This document shows positions 1-9,600 of a stretch of DNA of 64,000 nt, piece by piece. The DNA is from Neisseria dentiae. GTDB lineage: Bacteria; Pseudomonadota; Gammaproteobacteria; Burkholderiales; Neisseriaceae. The stretch covers positions 124,001 through 188,000 of the forward strand of contig NZ_JANIKQ010000001.1 in the NCBI RefSeq assembly GCF_024580525.1, given 5' to 3'. Numbering within the stretch: position 1 is the stretch's first letter; each line of letters begins with the position of its first letter. The position numbers and the translations under genes are program-made. The notes beneath the pieces were generated by a model, which worked only from the letters and a program-made list of their open reading frames with translations, did no database searches and was not told where the DNA came from.

Positions 1-88
1 AATATCGGTTTTGCGGTTGCAAACGTGTTGCAGAAACCGTTTTCAGACGGCCTTGAATAAAATACGTTTGATAATGTTTTTTTAAGGC

Positions 89-856
89 TTATAAGCGCAC
101 TTCGATGCCGGCGGCGCGCATAGCCAGTTTGGCTTCGTGTATGCCCACTTCGCCGAAATGAAAAATGCTGGCCGCCAGCACCGCATCGGCTTTGCCTTCT
201 TTCACGCCGTCGATCAGGTGCTGCACGTTGCCCACGCCGCCGGAAGCAATCACGGGAATATCCACCGCCTCGGAAACGGCGCGGGTAAGCGGCAGGTTGA
301 AGCCGGCTTTGGTGCCGTCCCTGTCCATGCTGGTGAGCAGGATTTCGCCCGCGCCGCGCGCCTGCATGTTTTTCGCCCATTCCACCGCATCAATGCCGGT
401 GGGTTTGCGGCCGCCGTAGGTAAACACTTCCCAACGGGTGTTTTCCGGGTTGACGGCTTTGGCGTCTATCGCCACCACAATCGCCTGCGAGCCGAAAAAA
501 CCGGCCGCTTCGTTAACCAAATCGGGGTTGGTAACGGCGGCGGTGTTGATGCTGGCTTTATCGGCGCCGGCGTTGAGCAGGCGGCGCACATCGGCCACGC
601 TGCGCACGCCGCCGCCGACGGTTAGCGGGATAAATACCTGCGAGGCTACATCTTCGATAACGTGCAGAATGGTGTCGCGGTTGTCGCTGCTGGCGGTAAT
701 GTCGAGAAAGGTCAATTCGTCGGCGCCTTCGTCGTTGTAGCGTTTGGCCACATCGACGGGGTTGCCCGCATCACGCAGGCCGACGAAATTCACACCTTTG
801 ACCACGCGGCCGTTGTCAACGTCCAAACAGGGGATGATGCGTTTTGCTAATGCCAT
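89..856 (-). CDS. hisF: Imidazole glycerol phosphate synthase subunit HisF
   Basis: Cyclase subunit of the HisH-HisF enzyme. It uses ammonia from HisH to turn PRFAR into imidazole glycerol phosphate and AICAR in histidine synthesis. The 255-residue length is normal for the family. The (beta/alpha)8 signatures are visible: N-terminal [12 protein letters not shown] with catalytic Asp12, the second catalytic Asp near residue 131 (VVAIDAK), and phosphate-binding loops VTVGGG-like (LTVGGGVRS) and VIASGGVG. It is the last of the his genes here in transcription order (hisH, hisA, hisF), but is separated from hisA by two other genes and an uptake-sequence hairpin, so it may have its own promoter. Confidence 0.97.
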   Translation of the reverse strand: MALAKRIIPCLDVDNGRVVKGVNFVGLRDAGNPVDVAKRYNDEGADELTFLDITASSDNRDTILHVIEDVASQVFIPLTVGGGVRSVADVRRLLNAGADKASINTAAVTNPDLVNEAAGFFGSQAIVVAIDAKAVNPENTRWEVFTYGGRKPTGIDAVEWAKNMQARGAGEILLTSMDRDGTKAGFNLPLTRAVSEAVDIPVIASGGVGNVQHLIDGVKEGKADAVLAASIFHFGEVGIHEAKLAMRAAGIEVRL

Positions 857-872
857 GTTGTGTTTCCCGAAA

Positions 873-915
873 CAGGCCGTCTGAAAAAAACGGCACGGGT
901 GTTTTCAGACGGCCT
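873..915 (-). terminator. Inverted uptake-sequence pair, probable terminator
   Basis: AGGCCGTCTGAAAA and its reverse complement are separated by about 15 bases. Such inverted DUS pairs commonly serve as rho-independent terminators in Neisseria. It lies between the glycosyltransferase gene and hisF, so it would end the glycosyltransferase transcript. Confidence 0.6.
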
Positions 916-983
916 TGGTTGGTGCGGCTAAACGCCGGTGCGCTCAATCTAAAATATTTGAAGGCCGGTTTCATTATTGGCGT

Positions 984-2114
984 TTAGTTACCGCCGAGCA
1001 AATCGTTATACACGCCCAATGTTTTTTTTGCCATAACTTCGCTGGTAAACGATGCCAATGCTTTTTGCTGGCCTGCTGCGGCAAACGCGGCTCTTTTTTC
1101 CGGATCGCTAACCAGCTCGTGCAAATATTGCCTAAATTGCTCGATGTTGCCGTTTTCGAAAATATAGCCGGTTTTTCCGTGCTCAATCTGATCATAAGCC
1201 CCGCCCGTGTTGCTGCGAACCACACAACACCCCATCAGCATCGCTTCAATCACCACCAAGCCGAACCCCTCTACGCGCGAAGGCAGCACCATGATGTCTA
1301 TCATCGGATAGATTTCGGTGAGCGGCTGGAACGGCAGGATTTTCACCATTTCGGTTAAACCCATATCGCGTATTTTCTGCTGCACGCTGTTGATTTGGCT
1401 TTCTGCCGAAGAGCCGACAAACACAATTTCAATTTTTTCTTTTATTTCAGGCGGCAGGCCGTCGACGGCATCCAGCAGAATGTCGTGTCCTTTGTTATAT
1501 TCGAATGAGGCAACCAATCCGATAACCACCTTGCCGGTTGAAATGCCGTGTTTGCGCTTCAGCGTTTCTTTTTCGCCATCGCTCAGATTTTTATAATATT
1601 TTTCTTTAGAAACCCCGTTATGAATCAGATATAAATCTTTATCGCCGTATTGATAACGGTTTTTCAGCATATCGTAAATCTCGCTGCTGATGGCAATCTC
1701 TTTGCTTGCCCGGTAATCCAATATCGGATATTTGTTATCCATACCGTGCCGGGTGCGCACGAATTTCAACCCCAAAAACTTCGGCACGAGCGACAATATC
1801 GGTGTGTGGATATGTATGATGTCGAATTGGTGCTTTTTGAGGGCTTTTCTGCACGCCAAAATACTGCGGATCAAGTTCAATACATAAACCGCCTTGCTGG
1901 TTTTATTAATCGGAAAATCTATTTCGATAAACTTGATTCCCGTGTCGAGCAGGCGGTTGAACTGCCCCATGTTTTCTTTTGATTCTTTATAGCGGGCGCC
2001 GTAAGAAAGCAGATAAACATCATGCCCTTCTTTTATCAGCTCTTCAGTTAAATCAATAAGATAATTTGTTACACCGCCGAGAAACACCACTCTGGACAGC
2101 ATTGCAATCTTCAT
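984..2114 (-). CDS. Glycosyltransferase family 4 protein
   Basis: A 376-residue GT-B fold glycosyltransferase. The C-terminal half carries the GT4 signature E-x7-E (EGFGLVVIE) followed by an acceptor/donor-site loop (CVVRSNTGGAYDQI), and the N-terminal half begins MKIAMLSRVVFLGGV with the glycine-rich loop. It probably transfers a sugar to a surface glycan, but donor and acceptor cannot be read from the sequence. The start at 2114 is chosen because GGAG lies just upstream and the earlier in-frame ATG has no family-like sequence. The gene is clearly more AT-rich than its neighbours and has no uptake sequence inside, which suggests acquisition from elsewhere. It interrupts the histidine cluster. 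Confidence 0.9.
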   Translation of the reverse strand: MKIAMLSRVVFLGGVTNYLIDLTEELIKEGHDVYLLSYGARYKESKENMGQFNRLLDTGIKFIEIDFPINKTSKAVYVLNLIRSILACRKALKKHQFDIIHIHTPILSLVPKFLGLKFVRTRHGMDNKYPILDYRASKEIAISSEIYDMLKNRYQYGDKDLYLIHNGVSKEKYYKNLSDGEKETLKRKHGISTGKVVIGLVASFEYNKGHDILLDAVDGLPPEIKEKIEIVFVGSSAESQINSVQQKIRDMGLTEMVKILPFQPLTEIYPMIDIMVLPSRVEGFGLVVIEAMLMGCCVVRSNTGGAYDQIEHGKTGYIFENGNIEQFRQYLHELVSDPEKRAAFAAAGQQKALASFTSEVMAKKTLGVYNDLLGGN

Positions 2115-2172
2115 ACTTGTCTCCAAAATTATTTTGCCAAGCAGTTCAGGTGTGCTTCCGGAAAACGGTTTG

Positions 2173-2490
2173 TCAAACCGCCAAACCCGCCACCCAGGCA
2201 GGCAGGCGCTCGAAGAGCTGGTAATAGCCGATTGCACCCACGGCGGCCAGCACCATTGTGCTCATAAAGCTGCCGGCAACGCGGTTGACGACGGCGAACA
2301 GCAATGAAGCATAGGCCCATAAAATGCCCATCACCGCACACCACTGCCCGTCAATCTGCGGCAACGCGAAATCTATACCCATGCTGATTAATATGCTGAT
2401 GATGGTGAAGGCCAGCCCTTCGCTGATAGCGCGGATATCGCGGCTGGACGACCACAGCGTCCAAAAGCCCAAAACAAATGCTTGGAACAT
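2173..2490 (-). CDS. Small hydrophobic membrane protein of unknown function
   Basis: A 105-residue protein starting MFQAFVLGFWTLWSSS. Two or three hydrophobic stretches look like transmembrane helices (about residues 22-35, 43-62 and 68-85), so it should sit in the inner membrane. The start at 2490 has GGGG about seven bases upstream, and the longer in-frame extension is polar and unlike coding sequence. It lies between hisA and the glycosyltransferase on the same strand. I do not recognise a family with a known job, and nothing in it suggests a role in histidine synthesis. Confidence 0.7.
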   Translation of the reverse strand: MFQAFVLGFWTLWSSSRDIRAISEGLAFTIISILISMGIDFALPQIDGQWCAVMGILWAYASLLFAVVNRVAGSFMSTMVLAAVGAIGYYQLFERLPAWVAGLAV

Positions 2491-2583
2491 GGTTTTACCC
2501 CTTTTTTTAATAAAAAAACAATCTGTGTTTGAAATATTTTTACGTTTTCCGCCGGATCGCGGCAACCGTTTCAGACGGCCTGC

Positions 2584-3327
2584 TTATTGCCCCGTAAGCG
2601 AATCGGCCAGCTTTTGCGCTTCGGCAAAATCAATGCTGCCTTCGTAAATCGCCCGGCCGGTGATGGCACCGGCCACGCCGCTTTTTTCTACGGCGCATAA
2701 GGCGCGGATATCGTTCAAATCGGTCAGCCCGCCCGAGGCAATCACGGGAATCCGCACGGCTTCGGCCAGTTTGACGGTTGCTTCGATGTTTACGCCGCTC
2801 ATCATGCCGTCGCGGCCGATGTCGGTGTAGATGATGCTGTTGACACCGTCGTCTTCAAAGCGTTTGCTCAAATCAATCACATGGTGCTCGGTAACGGTTG
2901 CCCAACCGTCGATGGCAACCATGCCTTCTTTGGCATCCAAACCCACGATGATGTGCCCTGCGAATTCTTTGCAGGCTTCGCGCACGAATTCGGGTTTTTT
3001 CACGGCGGCGGTGCCGATAATCACATCGGTCAGCCCCAAATCGAGGTATTTTTCGATGGTTTGTAAGTCGCGGATACCGCCGCCCAACTGCACGGGAATC
3101 TCTTTGGCCACTTCTTCCAAAATGCCGCCGATGGCTTCGAGGTTTTTCGGTTTGCCGGCGAAGGCGCCGTCCAAATCCACCAAATGCAGGCGGCGCGCGC
3201 CTTGTTTGAACCAATGCAGCGCGGTTTCGGCCGGGTTGTCGGAAAACACGGTGGCCTGATCCATCAGGCCCTGCTTCAGGCGCACGCAGCGGCCTTCTTT
3301 CAAATCGATTGCGGGAATCAGCAGCAT
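2584..3327 (-). CDS. hisA: ProFAR isomerase HisA
   Basis: Catalyses the Amadori isomerisation of ProFAR to PRFAR in histidine synthesis. It is a 247-residue TIM barrel. Catalytic Asp8 ([11 protein letters not shown]) and the second Asp near residue 130 ([10 protein letters not shown]) are visible, as are phosphate-binding loops QLGGGIRD and VIASGGLTD. It is paralogous to HisF in this window, with the same half-barrel pattern. It follows hisH on the same strand after a short gap holding an uptake-sequence pair. Confidence 0.97.
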   Translation of the reverse strand: MLLIPAIDLKEGRCVRLKQGLMDQATVFSDNPAETALHWFKQGARRLHLVDLDGAFAGKPKNLEAIGGILEEVAKEIPVQLGGGIRDLQTIEKYLDLGLTDVIIGTAAVKKPEFVREACKEFAGHIIVGLDAKEGMVAIDGWATVTEHHVIDLSKRFEDDGVNSIIYTDIGRDGMMSGVNIEATVKLAEAVRIPVIASGGLTDLNDIRALCAVEKSGVAGAITGRAIYEGSIDFAEAQKLADSLTGQ

Positions 3328-3350
3328 TTTATTTCCTGGTATTTTTCATG

Positions 3351-3381
3351 TTTTCAGACGGCCTCGATGCCGTCTGAAAAG
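3351..3381 (-). terminator. Inverted uptake-sequence pair between hisH and hisA
   Basis: TTCAGACGGCCT is followed at once by GATGCCGTCTGAA, so one arm is of the AG type and the other of the AT type. The hairpin has a short loop. It may act as a terminator or only as an attenuator, because hisA follows in the same direction. Confidence 0.5.
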
Positions 3382-3399
3382 GCTGTATTTTACACAATT

Positions 3400-4044
3400 T
3401 TAACCGTTCCAGCGGAGAAAATTACGCAGCAGCAGCAGGCCGCCGTCATGGCTTTTTTCGGTGTGGAACTGGGTGGCGAACACGTTGTCTTTGCCCACGA
3501 TGCAGGCAAATTCGTTCGGATATTCGCTGGTGCCGAGCACAATGCCGTTATCGGCGGGGGCGAAATAGTAGCTGTGCACAAAATAGAAACGGGTGTTTTG
3601 GGGCACATCTTGAAACAGCGGATGCGCCTGCGTTTGATGCACGGTGTTCCAGCCCATATGCGGCACTTTGAGCTTGCCTCCCTCGGCATCGCGGCGGTTG
3701 GCCGCAAAACGCTTCACATCGCCCGCAAACCAACCCAAACCGGCGGTATCGCCCTCTTCGCTGTGGTCGAACAGCAGTTGGGCGCCCACACAGATGCCGA
3801 AAAAAGGCTTGTTTTTCAGGCCGTCTGAAACCGCTTCACCCAAGCCGCTGCGTTGCAGCGCGGCCATGCAGTCGGGCATAGCGCCCTGCCCCGGAAACAC
3901 TACTTTATCGGCGGCAAACACTTCTTCGGGGCGGTCGGTGAGCACGATTTGCGCGTTCACATCCGCCAGCTTTTGCGCGGCCTGCACCGATTTGAGCACC
4001 GAATGCAGATTACCCATGCCGTAATCGACGATGGCGACTTTCAT
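3400..4044 (-). CDS. hisH: Imidazole glycerol phosphate synthase glutaminase subunit HisH
   Basis: Class I glutamine amidotransferase that feeds ammonia to HisF. It has 214 residues with the full triad: nucleophile Cys85 (GICVGAQLLFD), and His194 and Glu196 in QFHTEKSHDGG. The oxyanion-strand motif PGQGAMPDC is at about residue 51. The start at 4044 gives the usual MKVAIVDYGMGNLHS opening and has AGGA upstream. A much longer in-frame extension exists but would run into the gltD 3' end and is not family-like. Confidence 0.96.
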   Translation of the reverse strand: MKVAIVDYGMGNLHSVLKSVQAAQKLADVNAQIVLTDRPEEVFAADKVVFPGQGAMPDCMAALQRSGLGEAVSDGLKNKPFFGICVGAQLLFDHSEEGDTAGLGWFAGDVKRFAANRRDAEGGKLKVPHMGWNTVHQTQAHPLFQDVPQNTRFYFVHSYYFAPADNGIVLGTSEYPNEFACIVGKDNVFATQFHTEKSHDGGLLLLRNFLRWNG

Positions 4045-4132
4045 GTTTGATCCTTTCTGGCGGTTTGAACAATTACAACCGACAGATGATAACAGAAACA
4101 AAACAGAGGCCGAAGCCCCTGTTTCACCGTTG

Positions 4133-5630
<1,498 letters not shown>

Positions 5631-5690
5631 AACGGCCTTGTGTTTTGTGTTGGGTTTGACAATCCGGGCTTCAACCGGGTGCACGAGTCG

Positions 5691-5758
5691 GTAGGTCGGG
5701 TATTAATCCTGACAGTATCAGTTCGGAATATTGTGTCGGGCATAAATGCCCGACCTAC
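5691..5758. repeat. REP-like palindromic repeat (GTAGGTCGGG arms)
   Basis: GTAGGTCGGG at the left and CCCGACCTAC at the right bound a 68-base unit with inner imperfect symmetry. The same arms recur at 6291 and 6575. The TAG stop of the acetyltransferase gene lies inside the right arm. Confidence 0.7.
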
Positions 5759-6249
5759 GGCACTCCAACGGTTTTGCGATACAGGATTTCGCCGGGCAAG
5801 CCGTCAAAATCTTTGTATTCCCGATGCACAAAGCCGTGCTTGGTCAGAATTTTGCGTGAGGCCACATTGGCCGGGTCGATGATGGCAAAAATGCCATCCA
5901 GTGCTTGTGTTTGCGCCAAGGCCAGCAATTGGGCGGCAATGCGCCCGCCCCATCCTTTGCCCCAGTATTCGGGCAACAGCATATAGCCCAGCTCGGCCTC
6001 GCGGCTGTCGGCGGATTCAAGCGTAAGCTTGCCCAAGCCCAAAAACCGCCCTGCCGCATCCCGTACCTTGAAGCTGCCGAACAGCGGATGCAACGCATTG
6101 TTGGCCAACAGTTTGTCAAAATCCGCCCGCGCTTCGTGCTCCGGCAAGGCGCGTTCGGTAATCATCGCCATCACCTCGGCATTGCCGACGAGTTGCCGAT
6201 AATCGGCAAAATCGGCTGCGGTGAATTTTTCCAATGTCAGTTGTGTCAT
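5755..6249 (-). CDS. GNAT family N-acetyltransferase
   Basis: A 164-residue acetyltransferase of the RimJ/RimL-like GNAT class. It shows the acetyl-CoA loop (LLPEYWGKGWGGRIAAQLL, about residues 92-110) and the typical final part IIDPANVASRKILTKHGF. The substrate cannot be told from the sequence. The start at 6249 (MTQLTLEKF) has AGGAG nine bases upstream, and the 12-residue extension is rejected. It lies between gltB and gltD on the same strand. Its stop codon is supplied by a palindromic repeat, so the original C-terminus may have been altered by that insertion. Confidence 0.88.
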   Translation of the reverse strand: MTQLTLEKFTAADFADYRQLVGNAEVMAMITERALPEHEARADFDKLLANNALHPLFGSFKVRDAAGRFLGLGKLTLESADSREAELGYMLLPEYWGKGWGGRIAAQLLALAQTQALDGIFAIIDPANVASRKILTKHGFVHREYKDFDGLPGEILYRKTVGVP

Positions 6250-6290
6250 GCAGTTTCTCCTGTACCATATCTGCTTGGTTGGCAAGCCAG

Positions 6291-6314
6291 TAAGTCGGAC
6301 ATTGATGCCCGACC
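6291..6314. repeat. Short hairpin repeat (TCGGACATTGATGCCCGA)
   Basis: This single hairpin belongs to the same family as the unit at 5691-5758: AGTCGGACATT followed by ATGCCCGACC. Confidence 0.6.
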
Positions 6315-6319
6315 AATCA

Positions 6320-6363
6320 TTTTCAGACGGCCTTTCAGGTAGCCTTTGAGGCCGTCTGAAAAT
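6320..6363. terminator. Inverted uptake-sequence pair
   Basis: TTTTCAGACGGCCT and GAGGCCGTCTGAAAA flank a 15-base loop, directly beside the duplicated gltB fragment. Confidence 0.45.
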
Positions 6364-6365
6364 CC

Positions 6366-6454
6366 TTACGCCGTTACTTCGCGCAATTTCATCACGGTGC
6401 GGCGTTTGTGGCCGAGCAGCGCGTTGACGTCGTTGGCTTTCGGTTTCACCAGCA
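6366..6454 (-). pseudogene. Duplicated 3' end of gltB (89 bases)
   Basis: These 89 bases match 6609-6697 (the last 28 or so codons of gltB plus its stop) with three visible substitutions, at a constant offset of 243 bases. The copy has no start and cannot be a gene. It looks like a remnant of a duplication or recombination event at the gltB end. The two copies are separated by palindromic repeats and an uptake-sequence hairpin. Confidence 0.9.
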
Positions 6455-6457
6455 AGC

Positions 6458-6526
6458 GTAGGTTGGGTTGAAAACCCAACATGATTATTTGCTCAATGTT
6501 CTTGTTGGGTCTTCGACCCAACCTAC
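6458..6526. repeat. Palindromic repeat with GTAGGTTGGGT arms
   Basis: A 69-base inverted repeat: GTAGGTTGGGTTGAAAACCC at the left, and GTTGGGTC...GACCCAACCTAC at the right, each arm being a small hairpin itself. The arms vary the GTAGGTCGGG family. Confidence 0.75.
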
Positions 6527-6532
6527 TGCGAT

Positions 6533-6602
6533 AAGGCCGTCTGAAAATTTTTTCAGACAGGCATTTCAGCCAATTAAGTCGGGCATCAATGCCCGACCTA
6601 CG
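6533..6602. repeat. Mixed uptake-sequence hairpin plus GTCGGGCAT hairpin
   Basis: AGGCCGTCTGAA faces TTCAGACAGGCA at 6533-6564, followed at 6575-6602 by a GTCGGGCATCAATGCCCGAC hairpin. This block sits just after the gltB stop and probably ends its transcript. Confidence 0.6.
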
Positions 6603-6608
6603 CTTACT

Positions 6609-9600
6609 TTACGCCGTTACTTCGCGCAATTCCATCACGGTGCGGCGTTTGTGGCCGAGCAGCGCGTTAACATCGTTGGCTTTCGGTTTCACCAGCACAA
6701 ACTTACCGACGTGGTTTTCCCAATCGCCCAAGATGCGCTCGCCGATGCGGCTGTGGGTCAGCTCGACGTGGCGTTCGATCAGGCCGCGCAGGTGTTCCTG
6801 ATGGGTGGGCAGATCGGTGATGCCCAAACCTTCGACCATTTCGGGGTTGATTCGGCCTTTGAATTTGCCGTCCACATCGAGCACGTAGGCGAAGCCGCCG
6901 GTCATACCCGCGCCGAAGTTGATGCCGGTTTTGCCGAGAATGGTCACCACGCCGCCGGTCATGTATTCGCAGCCGTTGTCGCCGATGCCTTCCACCACGG
7001 CCAGTGCGCCGGAGTTGCGCACGGCGAAGCGTTCGCCCGCGCGGCCGGAAGCGAAGAGTTCGCCGCCGGTGGCGCCGTAAAGGCAGGTGTTGCCGGCAAT
7101 GGCGGCGTCTTCGGCTTTGAAGGCGACGCCGTTGTGCGGTTTGATGACGATGCGGCCGCCCGCCATGCCTTTGCCCACATAGTCGTTGGCATCGCCGGTG
7201 AGGTCGAGGTTCACGCCGCCTGCGAGCCACACGCCGAGGCTTTGGCCGGCGGTGCCGTTGAGGCTGATGTTGAATTCTTGACCCGTTTTGCCGCGGTTGC
7301 CGTGCGCTTGGGCGATGATGCCGGAGAGTGCGGCGCCGACGCTGCGGTCGAGGTTGGAAATGTCGAAGCTCATGTCGGTGCCGCTGCCGTTTTCCAGCGC
7401 TTCTTGCGCTTCGCGCACAATCTCGGCGTTCAGACGGCCTTTATCGAACGGGGTGTTGTTTTGCGTGCAATAACGCGCGCTGCCGTCGGGCACTTTGGGC
7501 GAGTACAGCAGTTTGGCCAAATCCAGCCCGCGCTGTTTGGCGGTTTTGCCTTCGATGATTTCCAAGAGTTCGGTGCGGCCGATCAGGTCGGTGAGTTTTT
7601 CCACGCCGAGTTCGGCAAGAATTTCGCGCACGTCTTGAGCGATAAAGCGGAAATAGTTCATCGCTTTTTCGGCATCGCCGTGATAATGCTTGCCGCGCAG
7701 GGTGTCGTCTTGGGTGGCGACGCCGGTGGCGCAGTTGTTCAGGTGGCAGATGCGCAGGTAGCGGCAGCCGAGCGCCACCATCGGGCCGGTGCCGAAGCCG
7801 AAGCTTTCGGCGCCGAGAATGGCGGCTTTGATGATATCGAGGCCGGTTTTCAGGCCGCCGTCCACTTGCAGGCGCACTTTGTGGCGCAGGTTGTTTTCAA
7901 CCAAAGCCTGTTGCGCTTCGGCCAGGCCCAATTCCCACGGCGAGCCGCAGTATTTCACGCTGGATAAGGGCGAGGCGCCGGTGCCGCCGTCGTAGCCGGC
8001 GATGGTAATCAGGTCGGCATAGGCTTTGGCCACGCCGGTGGCGATGGTGCCGACGCCGGGCAGCGACACGAGTTTCACCGAAATCAGGGCTTTGGGGTTG
8101 ATTTGTTTGAGGTCGAAAATCAGCTGCGCCAAGTCTTCGATGGAATAAATATCGTGGTGCGGCGGCGGTGAAATCAGAGTGGAACCAGGCACGGCGTAGC
8201 GCAGTTGGGCGATATAAGGCGTTACTTTATCGCCGGGCAACTGGCCGCCCTCGCCGGGTTTCGCGCCTTGCGCCACTTTAATCTGAATCACGTCGGCGCT
8301 CATCAGATAAGCGGGGGTAACGCCGAAGCGGCCGGACGCCACCTGTTTGATGCGCGACACTTTTTCGGTGCCGTAGCGTTTCGGGTCTTCGCCGCCCTCG
8401 CCGGAGTTGGAATAGCCGCCCAAACGGTTCATGGCAATGGCCAGCGATTCGTGCGCTTCGGGGCTTAATGCGCCGATCGACATCGCCGCGCTGTCGAAGC
8501 GTTTGAACAGGTTTTCAGACGGCTCGACTTTCTCAAGGGCAATCGGCGTGCAGTTTTCGGTTTTCAGCCGCAGCATGTCGCGGATGGTGGTTACCGGACG
8601 GTTGTTAACGGCATCGCGGTAGAGGCGGTATTTGGCGTAGTCGCCGCTGTTGACCGCCGCCTGAATGGTGTTGACCACTTCGGGGTTGTAGGCGTGGTAT
8701 TCGCCCTGCGGTTTGAATTTCAGCAGGCCGCCGGCGTCAACGCCTTGGCTGCGGCGCCACGCGCGTTTGCGGGTGGCGGAAATCTGCTCGTGCAAATCGG
8801 CGAACGACGCACCTTCCACGCGGCTGGTGATGCCGGGGAAGCACAAATCGACGATTTCTTTGTTCATGCCCACCAATTCGAACAGGCGCGCGCAGCGGTA
8901 GGACGATACGCAGGAAATGCCCATTTTCGACATGATTTTGTACAAACCTTTGTTGATGCCGTTGCGGAAATTGGCCATTACCACGCGCAAGGGCTTGGCA
9001 ATCGCGCCGGCGTTTACCATCTGCGCCAGGCTTTCATACGCCAGATACGGATACACTGCGGTGGCGCCCAAGCCGATCAGCACGGCGAAATGGTGCGGGT
9101 TGCGTGCTTCGGCGGTTTCCACAATGATGTTGGCGTCGCAGCGCAGATTGGCGGCCACCAAGCGGTTTTGAATCGCGCCCACCGCCAAGGCCGACGGAAT
9201 CGGCTGGCGGTCTTGTGCGATATGCCTGTCTGAAACCACCAGCAGCACGGTGCCGCTGCGCACGGCTTCTTCGGCTTGGTTGCACAGGGCTTCCACGGCG
9301 GCTTTCAGGCCGCTGTCGGGGGAATAAGTGGCATCGAGCACGGTGTGTTTGTAATGCGCTTCGGGCAGGCGCAGCAGTTGCTGCATATCGGAATACAGCA
9401 GCACCGGCGATTTGAAGTTCACGCGGTGGCTCATGCCTTCGGCTTCGAAAAACACGCTCATCTCGCGGCCGATGCTGGTGGCGAGGCTCATCACGTGCGC
9501 TTCGCGCAAGGGGTCGATCGGCGGGTTGGTTACTTGCGCGAAATATTGGCGGAAATAGTCGAAAATCAGGCGCGGACGCTCGGAGAGCACGGCAAACGGC

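Noticed and set aside
6468..7967. A 499-codon open frame on the plus strand opposite gltB
   Set aside because: It is the antisense shadow of gltB. Its residue makeup (very rich in Ala, Val, Gly, His, Phe) is typical of GC-rich antisense frames, and gltB has full family matches.
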